From Brachypterus glaber (taxonomy: Eukaryota; Arthropoda; Insecta; Coleoptera; Kateretidae): DNA of 64,000 nt. Shown here piece after piece: positions 57,232-64,000 of the stretch. Numbering within the stretch: the stretch's first letter is position 1; the number at the start of each line of letters is the position of its first letter. The stretch is taken from the NCBI GenBank assembly GCA_958510825.1, contig OY294044.1, positions 43,792,100-43,856,099 of the forward strand, given 5' to 3'. The notes under the pieces are model-generated. The model saw only the letters and a program-made list of their open reading frames with translations. It did no database searches and was not told where the DNA came from. A program made the translations under genes and the position numbers.

Positions 57232-57850
57232 CACAGCACACAAAAAAAAATCTAGAGTGGGGCAGACCAGACTAGTCTTACGTATTTTGGGTCGTTGAAT
57301 CTGAATCCGAGGTCAGAATTTAAAAGTTAGCGTTCACATTTTTTCTAACCCATTCGCTTGAAACTTGGTGTCGCTGATTACAAGTCTGGTGCCAGTTTTC
57401 CAAATTATAATTATTCAAAATGGCGGATCCAATATGGCGGATTAGATTTTTTAAAGTTTCTAGGAAAATTTAATCCGTCATAATGGATCCTCTATTTTGA
57501 ATTTTAAAAAACTGGCACCAGATTCGTAAACAGCTACCCCAAAAACCTCCAAGTACCAAGTTTCCAGCAAATCCAAACAACTTTAAAAAATCTAATCCGC
57601 CATATTGCATCCGCCATTTTGAATTTTGGAAAACTGGTACCAGATTGGTAATCAACAACTCCAAAAACCCCCGAGTACCAAGTTTCAAACCTATCAAACT
57701 TTAAAAAATCTAATCCGCCATATAGGATCCGCCATTTTGGATGCTAACTTTTAAATTCTGACCTAGGATTCAGATTCAACGACCCAAAATACATAAGAAC
57801 TGACTAGTCTGGTCTGCCGCACTCTAGCTTAGTTTTTTTGTGTGCCGGTG
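57232..57850. mobile_element. Fold-back element CACACAAAAAAA, 0.62 kb
   Basis: GCACACAAAAAAAAATCTAG, GGCAGACCAGACTAGTCTTA, TCTGAATCCGAGGTCAGAAT against ATTCTGACCTAGGATTCAGA, GAACTGACTAGTCTGGTCTG, TTTTTTTGTGTGC. The inside has three GGCGGATC / CCAATATGGCGG modules in both directions. Related ends at 58555-58675. Confidence 0.82.
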
Positions 57851-58554
57851 TATTTAATTATAATTATTAATCAATAATTAAAAACATATAATACCGCTTT
57901 CTTCAAAGACAAAAATATTAAAAAAGGTTTTTGTGTAAAATGTTATCCTACGATAAACTAGAAATGAATTATTGCCAAAAATATTAGTTTTGTCCCCCTT
58001 TTAATATTTCATATTTCACGTGACGCAAACTACAAAGGTCCTAAATAGTTTGGTGTAAGATTTTTTTTAAATAAGGATATTTATAAAAAGTGATAAGGTT
58101 TAAAACCAGACAGACAAACAGACTTAAATAATTTAAACATTCATTTTTTTTTCATTTTTTATATTTCTTGAAAATCTGAAATTATTAAAAACATTTTTTT
58201 GGTTTTTCTGTAGATTTTAATAATGGGTTTTATTAAAAATGCAATTTTCTTCAAACACTGTAAAATGTACTTTCTTTTTTGTGCCTAGAAGGGCTGTATA
58301 ACTACACTTAAAACCTTGCTCTAATGTCTAACCTTTACAAATAGAAGTGTTTAAAACAACATCTGTTACAAATTGGTGGGATTAAGGCTATAATAATTAT
58401 AAGCAAACTATTATAATAGTTTGCTTAAACGTTAATTAAAATTAATTTTAATTACAATTATAGACAATAGACATAATGCCAAATATAGATATAATTACAC
58501 TAAAAATAAATAAATAATTTGTTACACCATTAATGAAAAAAAAAAAATTATGAC

Positions 58555-58675
58555 CTGATGGAGCAATTCTGAGGTCAGATTCGAATTCAGCGACCCCAAA
58601 AACATCGAATAAACATGGTCTGGTCAGCCGAAGCATTTTTTTATTTTTTTTTGTGGAGCTGTGTAATACATGTTT
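58555..58675 (+). mobile_element. Right-end fragment of a related fold-back element
   Basis: CTGAGGTCAGATTCGAATTC, AGCGACCCCAAAAACAT, GGTCTGGTCAGCCG and TTTTTTTTGTGGAGCTGTGT parallel the right end of 57232-57850 and the AGCGACCC block at 12240. The SINE at 58681 follows at once. Confidence 0.5.
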
Positions 58676-58680
58676 ACATG

Positions 58681-58933
58681 TTTGTTTAACCTCGTACTAT
58701 TCTACTTAATTAAGCATCCCCTAAGTCCAGGACTTGTGTGGGCTAGTAGTAGAGGGAACCACCGGCTTATACTGACTTTCGAACCAGTTTCTAGGGAGTG
58801 TCCGTTTCACTTATCGCCTTCGCCAAATTTCAATTATTAATTAACTGAAAAAGGCAAATCGGCACCAGTGAGAATCGAACTCACGATAGTAGACTTGCTA
58901 TACATACGCGCTAGCCACTACGCTATACCTCCC
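58681..58933 (-). mobile_element. tRNA-derived SINE, full-length copy
   Basis: On the minus strand it starts GGGAGGTATAGCGTAGTGGC, with a tRNA-like A box (TAGCGTAGTGG) and a B box (GAGTTCGATTC) about 45 bases later, then a body with TTAATTAATAATTG, GGCGAAGGCG, a conserved AAGCCGGTGGTTCCCTCTAC block, and the end GTACGAGGTTAAAC. A 6-bp AATACA occurs at both flanks (58665-58670 and 58934-58939), a possible target-site duplication. Known: such elements are transcribed by RNA polymerase III and mobilised by a LINE. It is the best preserved of four copies here. Confidence 0.88.
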
Positions 58934-59042
58934 AATACAGTCTGATAAATATTACCAAATTCGCAACAGAAAAAAATCGTCAAATATACCATGTATTTAA
59001 CATTAATCTATTACCGGTAATTAAATTTTTATTATTATAGGC

Positions 59043-59150
59043 TAATTCGTCTAAACGTGATAGTGATTCATGCTTAAAGTATCCTCCTGCTTCACGCTTC
59101 CTTACCCGCGACTTTCAATACGAGTCACTATCACGTTTAAGCGGATCGTA
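59043..59150. mobile_element. Short TIR element TAAACGTGATAGTGA
   Basis: AATTCGTCTAAACGTGATAG, TGATTC against GAGTCACTATCACGTTTAAG, CGGAT: about 22-bp TIRs, 108 bp overall. Confidence 0.7.
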
Positions 59151-59221
59151 CTTTAGTATCCAATGACAGAAATTTTTAATTTTAAACAAAATTATAAAAA
59201 TATTAATTCATTATTCAATCA

Positions 59222-59457
59222 ATCTATTTTCTAATCCTCGTACAGAGTGATATTGGTAGACTGACAGTTTCAGTACCATGAAGCAAGAGATAGGAAATAA
59301 GTCTACATCAATTTAATGACTATATTCCTTTTGCGAATAAAGTCTAAAAACGTTTTCTTAATCAGCGTGCAGAGTTGACTCTTGGTACTGAAGAGGGCCA
59401 GCAGCCCGAAACTGTCAGTCTACGAATATCACTCTGTACGATTATTAGAAAATAGAT
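59222..59457. mobile_element. 236-bp fold-back MITE AATCTATTTTCTAAT
   Basis: AATCTATTTTCTAATCCTCG, TACAGAGTGATATTGGTAGA, CTGACAGTTTCAGTACCA against TGGTACTGAAGAGGGCCAGC, AACTGTCAGTCTACGAATAT, CACTCTGTACGATTATTAGA. The right arm has an extra GGGCCAGCAGCCC. A relative is at 44990. Confidence 0.82.
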
Positions 59458-59570
59458 GGAATAATAAACCTAAATATCTGTAACAAAAAAAAATATTTTT
59501 TTAATTCTTAGCAGTGTTGTGTCGCACTAATAAGCCATTTAAACACTATCTTGTTGTAACTCAACAAAAA

Positions 59571-59690
59571 AAAATCACAGAATTTGTAAGTCTGTTTATC
59601 TGTTTTTGTCTGTCTGTGTGACAGTTAAAAAAAATCACAGAATTTGTAAGTCTGTTTATCTGTTTTTGTCTGTCTGTGTGACAGTTAACT
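59571..59690 (+). repeat. 60-bp perfect tandem duplication
   Basis: AAAAAAAATCACAGAATTTG ... CTGTCTGTGTGACAGTTAA occurs twice in a row with no difference that I see. Confidence 0.92.
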
Positions 59691-59879
59691 TCTGACATTT
59701 AGAACCTAAAAAGTTTAAGCTTTTACCAAAGCTTTTTTATATGCGGGTGCACCCGGCCGGGTGGTGGGTTTTTGGGGATAATGTGTTTAAAAAGTCTTAA
59801 TTTCGTTATTTTTTATCTTTTTCTGAAAAATAGTATCTGTGAGTATTATTAAGGGTTTAAACAAAAACAAAACCAAAAA

Positions 59880-60058
59880 TACCCTGTGTTTGAGATTATA
59901 CAAAACAGAGAAAACAAAGATCAAGGCTGGGGTGATTTTGTTTAAATAAAACACAGCCCATCGGACGGCGGCCATACCCCCTCTACAATCACGTCAGCCT
60001 TGATCTAATCGTTTTATCTTTAATTTCTCGGTTTTGTATAATCTCAAACACACGGTAT
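59880..60058. mobile_element. TIR element TACCCTGTGTTTGAGATTA
   Basis: TACCCTGTGTTTGAGATTAT, ACAAAACAGAGAAA against TTTCTCGGTTTTGTATAATC, TCAAACACACGGTA; GATCAAGGCTG / CAGCCTTGATC pair inside around a GC-rich centre CATCGGACGGCGGCCATACC. Confidence 0.78.
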
Positions 60059-60059
60059 A

Positions 60060-61020
60060 TAGCTCTTTTTTCTAATTTTTAGCAGAAATGTGTCTGTTTT
60101 ATACAGTCCATGTATCATGATAAGGCCCTTCTATACTTTTCCAGTGTGATTAAATTCACCACATCTGACCCCGTATAAATTCCCAATCCTTTGCAATAAA
60201 ATGGCAGAGCTTTACACTAATGGGCCACTCAAACTACCCCCGTGCACAATCTTAACAACGCCAAAAGATGCTGTCTAAAATTAATTCGACCCGTGGGACT
60301 AGAGGAAGGCATAGGACAAGACGTAATGGACTAATTTGAGAAATCATTTCGCAAGACATGGGATATTTAGCGCGATTTACTCTCTTAAGGCAAATATATT
60401 ACAAAGCCTGTAAAACACAGACATGCAAATATGGATTTATTCGCGGCCACATTCGTTAGGAAAATATTCTAGCTGAATCCAATCCAAATCCGTTTTCAAA
60501 TTTATAATGATTTACCAAGTAATTAAAAAATTGTAAATACTTTTACTTTTTTTAAAAAATTACTATTTAACTATAGTTATCAATTAATATTTGTATTCTT
60601 TGTAAAAGTATGTAAGAAAAAAATAGCTTTTGCTAAATAAAGATTATTATTATTAAAAAAGGCACAATTTCACTATTTTTTTACTTATTATAGTTTAAAT
60701 TTGTTAGTAATTAATATCTAAATGATTTACACTAAATCAGATTTTTTTATGCAAAGATGGCATTATTGTACAATTTTTGTTTCTCTATATCACAAAAGAC
60801 ATTTAACTTCATTTTAATAAAAGCTTAAAATCGAAACCCGTACTGTACGATTCGTACACATAACTTACCTTTTTAGTGTTCTAACATTTAATATTATTAC
60901 ACCAGCACCCTTATTCTGGTTTCGTGCCGATTTTTTTCGCTCGGTATTTCGATGAATATGGGAGGAGCTACATGGTCTAGGCTACTCTAAAGTTGGCTTT
61001 CACGCGTGAATAAAACTCAC
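60060..61020. other. Mixed-composition single-copy stretch
   Basis: Pieces such as AAAGATGCTGTCTAAAATTA, GGAAGGCATAGGACAAGACG and CCGATTTTTTTCGCTCGGTA are less AT-biased than most of the window and belong to no repeat found here. It may contain regulatory DNA. No ORF. Confidence 0.3.
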
Positions 61021-61200
61021 CGAAATGAGAAGGTTACTTAAATTATGAGCTTGCGGGCGGGAAGTGAGGTATTTTACGCTTTCTTAGTAATGAAGTGGCG
61101 CGTTATAACGAGTTTAGCAAATGCTGTATACCAAGCGCCTGAGTAAGATACAACGCTACCCCAACCCTTCAGGGCTCTGTGTTTGCGCACACACGTTGAA
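61021..61200 (-). promoter_or_regulatory. Weak candidate for an alternative 5' exon
   Basis: This stretch (with its surroundings 60890-61200) is unusually rich in C, G and CpG for the window and matches no repeat I found here. On the minus strand it ends with CATTTCG|GTGAGTTTT, a strong donor (intron from 61020). No long open frame is present. It could be a non-coding first exon, a promoter or a conserved regulatory element. The call rests only on composition and one donor-like site. Confidence 0.2.
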
Positions 61201-61230
61201 CCACCTTCTAAATTAAATTTATTAATCATC

Positions 61231-61797
61231 CTTGGTTCTAACACACGATAATATTGTATTAACTGATTTCGCCTTCGCTAAAATTGTAAATAGTATAATG
61301 TATTTGTAATTTTGGCGAAGGCGTAAACCACAGTCCCGTTAACGAACTACAAAAATCATCGTTTGCCACAAAAAAATCCAAAAGTTTTGAAAATTGGTAG
61401 AGATGCAGTTTAGATCTTCCTTGGTTCTAACACACGATAATATTGTATTAACTGATTTCGCCTTCGCTAAAATTGTAAATAGTATAATGTATTTGTAATT
61501 TTGGCGAAGGCGTAAACCACAGTCCCGTTAACGAACTACAAAAATCATCGTTTGCCACAAAAAAATCCAAAAGTTTTGAAAATTGGTAGAGATGCAGTTT
61601 AGATCTTCCTTGGTTCTAACACACGATAATATTGTATTAACTGATTTCGCCTTCGCTAAAATTGTAAATAGTATAATGTATTTGTAATTTTGGCGAAGGC
61701 GTAAACCACAGTCCCGTTAACGAACTACAAAAATCATCGTTTGCCACAAAAAAATCCAAAAGTTTTGAAAATTGGTAGAGATGCAGTTTAGATCTTC
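61231..61797 (+). repeat. 189-bp tandem repeat, three copies
   Basis: Units start at 61231, 61420 and 61609 with CTTGGTTCTAACACACGATA and seem identical. Each has an inverted pair TTCGCCTTCGC / GGCGAAGGCG around TAAATAGTATAATGTATTTG, and the stretch GTTTGCCACAAAAAAATCCA. The GGCGAAGGCG core is also present in the SINE family. Confidence 0.93.
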
Positions 61798-62454
61798 CTG
61801 GCAAACGTACTAAAAGTCCCCAAAAAATAAAGGCGAGCTCGCGCAGCTATGGCGCTCCTACTTGATTGAGTATCAGGTAGGCAATAAAGCATAACTGATA
61901 CTCGAGAAATAACATAAAACGTAAATTCTACATCTAGTTTAAGCAAATATTAAACATTATGTCATTATTTTCAAGAGAGCTAGAAAAAAGTGTAATATAA
62001 TTTTTGTAGAGAATTTCATAAGCAGTTTTTTTATAATAACTTGTTTTTAAAAAATATTGGCCAAAAGTCCAAAAGTGTACCCTAAAACCAAGCTATCGGC
62101 ACTAATTATTTTCTATTTTTCTTCAGATCGAAGTAAATTCTAAGAAAGTTTGTAGCAAGTCATCCTTAAAAGAAGTAATCTATATATAATATATAAATTT
62201 TCCGCAGCACAAACCTTCTGGTTTAGGCGGATTCACATTTATAAATATATAAAAATTGTAAATCTATTTAAATAAATAAATAAATAAATATTTTGTAGGA
62301 AATGATATAAACTAAAGCTTACATTTTAGTTAGTTATTGTTTTTAATTAAATGTTTGAAAGTTATTTGCAGGAAACTCCAAAAGTGTACCTTAAAATCAA
62401 GATAGCAGCTCAAGATCGCCTTCAATTGTTGGTGTCTTTTAGCAAATTCATCAG
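61705..62454 (+). repeat. Left copy of a duplication with 1546-bp offset
   Basis: From ACCACAG.CCCGTTAACGAA through AATAAAGGCGAGCTCGCG and GATTGAGTATCAGGTAGGCA to AGCAAATTCATCAG it is almost identical to 63251-64000. The match begins within the last 189-bp unit. Non-coding, with a GAGCTCGCG GC-rich patch. Confidence 0.93.
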
Positions 62455-62699
62455 GGATGTCTAAACTAAAATTCTACCAATTTTCTGTACTTTTGCAAAA
62501 AACTTTTGTGGCTGGGAGTAAAAAAGATATGTACGCTTGTTTTTTCGAATATAAAAAAAAGAAACACAGTTCCCTTAATAATTTTAATTAAAACCAAAAA
62601 TATTAAGGTAATTTAAAAACTTAAATTCTTTTTCTTGTTCTTTATGTATTATATATGGATACTAATCTTGCTTTAAGAACATAGTAAAAAAACTCAAAA

Positions 62700-62955
62700 T
62701 TATAAAGCCAACGTTTTTCCCCTTATTGTTGGGGCTTCTTCAGGGGGCAAATTTATTAAAACAATATAATAATTAAATATAAAAAATAGTGTTGCCCATA
62801 TTTGTAATTTAACCATTTTACACTTATCAAAATGCACAATTTTTTTTATACACATCATATACATATCGATTGCGTAGAATGAAAAGCTCGTATATCTGTT
62901 TTCAATAAATTTGTCACTGACATTAAATGTCTTTGTCAAAACTTAAAAATGTAGG
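62700..62955 (-). mobile_element. Second Penelope-like terminal-repeat fragment with hammerhead core
   Basis: On the minus strand 62743-62710 reads CTGAAGA, AGCCCC, AACAATA, AGGGG, AAAAAC GTTGG: a CUGANGA core half, a stem of four to five G-C pairs and a degenerate second half (AAAAC instead of GAAAC). Upstream the strand is open for about 80 codons, ending INLPPEEAPTIRGKTLAL, the kind of fortuitous frame that runs through such terminal repeats. No reverse transcriptase is seen nearby, so it is either a 5'-end remnant or a solo terminal repeat. Confidence 0.55.
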
Positions 62956-63250
62956 GGAGATTATATCACCATGTGCATATTTTTTTCTTGTAAGCCCTAT
63001 TTTTCAAAAATAAATATATTTTACTTAAAATTTTGTCAGTATTCAAATTTGCTTTACATTTTGCTTTCCACCAAAATCTCGGAATACCTACTGTCCGAAA
63101 AGTAGCTGGAAAGCAGTCCTTGGATTGGTAAAAAAATTATAATTACTCAGAAATTTCTGGAAAAAGGTCACACACAAATGGAGTGTGACTCGATGCATGC
63201 TTCTATTGAGAAGCAATTAAAAAATAAAGATATATACTTGCCTTTACAAT

Positions 63251-64000
63251 ACCACAGACCCGTTAACGAACTACAAAAATCATCGTTTGCCACAAAAAAA
63301 TCCAAAAGTTTTGAAAATTGGTAGAGATGCAGTTTAGATCTTCCTGGCAAACGTACTAAAAGTCCTAAAAAAATAAAGGCGAGCTCGCGAAGCTATGGCG
63401 CTCCTACTTGATTGAGTATCAGGTAGGCAATAAAGCATAACTGATACTCGAGAAATAACATAAAACGTAAATTCTACATCTAGTTTAAGCAAATATTAAA
63501 CATTATGTCATTATTTTCAAGAGAGCTAGAAAAAAGTGTAATATAATTTTTGTAGAGAATTTCATAAGCAGTTTTTTTATAATAACTTGTTTTTAAAAAA
63601 TATTGGCCAAAAGTCCAAAAGTGTACCCTAAAACCAAGCTATCGGCACTAATTATTTTCTATTTTTCTTTAGATCGAAGTGAATTCTAAGAAAGTTTGTA
63701 GCAAGTCATCCTTAAAAGAAGTAATCTATATATAATATATAAATTTTCCGCAGCACAAACCTTCTGGTTTAGGCGGATTCACATTTATAAATATATAAAA
63801 ATTGTAAATCTATTTAAATACATAAATAAATAAATATTTTGTAGGAAATGATATAAACTAAAGCTTACATTTTAGTTAGTTATTGTTTTTAATTAAATGT
63901 TTGAAAGTTATTTGCAGGAAACTCCAAAAGTGTACCTTAAAATCAAGATAGCAGCTCAAGATCGCCTTCAATTGTTGGTGTCTTTTAGCAAATTCATCAG
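63251..64000 (+). repeat. Right copy of the 1546-bp-offset duplication, cut by the window edge
   Basis: Only a handful of changes from 61705-62454 (GCGCAG/GCGAAG, CTTCAG/CTTTAG, AAATAAATAA/AAATACATAA). It may continue to the right, so the full repeat unit is unknown. Confidence 0.93.

Noticed and set aside
57470..57697. 75-codon minus-strand frame with repeated GTRGFLELL / GGFWGSCL
   Set aside because: Comes from GGCGGATC modules of a fold-back element.
58860..58933. tRNA gene (A and B boxes)
   Set aside because: The boxes belong to the head of a SINE; no acceptor-stem pairing is evident and the same head is repeated in other copies.

Overview
The window is AT-rich eukaryotic DNA, almost certainly an insect nuclear genome. 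Coding sequence is under 1% of it. It holds a spliced gene with two small exons 11.6 kb apart, tRNA-derived SINEs with A and B boxes, fossil mariner and Penelope-like elements, and many fold-back (long inverted repeat) MITEs of types common in insects. I cannot support an order or species. I see no prokaryotic gene, CRISPR array, rRNA or true tRNA gene.

The one real gene runs on the minus strand. Its signal peptide and a complete LDL-receptor class A module lie in an exon at 12636-12882. The next exon, at 887-1023, is a CUB-like segment beginning CNRTYYG. The two join in phase (ACA C|GT TGC gives T-R-C). The intron between them (1024-12635) is filled with repeats, including a 2603-bp tandem duplication. 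Later exons lie beyond base 1. The untranslated 5' exon or exons must lie at higher coordinates; a CpG-rich, donor-ended segment at 41657-41809 is the best candidate and one at 61021-61200 is weaker. If either is correct, most of the window is intron or promoter-proximal DNA of this gene.

Layout: 1-12.6 kb, downstream exon and repeat-filled intron, with a TTACCTCG-module fold-back element inside a two-copy 2.6-kb duplication. 12.6-12.9 kb, LDLa exon. 13-20 kb, minisatellite, small MITEs, a 609-bp tandem repeat and elements built of short AT palindromes. 20.4-22.9 kb, three nested fold-back elements. 24-34.6 kb, more fold-back MITEs, a broken coding fragment (29716-29967), and a near-perfect 280-bp palindrome (34295-34574). 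35.3-37.8 kb, palindromic element, a dead Penelope-like element with a decayed hammerhead motif, and an old SINE. 38.7-40.1 kb, a 99-bp satellite flanked by matching direct repeats. 41-49 kb, candidate 5' exon, paired TIR elements, SINE and mariner remnant. 49-64 kb, further dispersed repeats, SINEs, MITEs, and 189-bp triplicate and 1546-bp-offset duplications at the right edge.

Most open frames of 60-135 codons here are chance frames in repeats and are not annotated as genes. No operon-like cooperation is visible. The unusual themes are the density of fold-back elements, repeated two-copy tandem duplications, and a short orphan motif (GTTTGGACTTT) recurring at repeat junctions.
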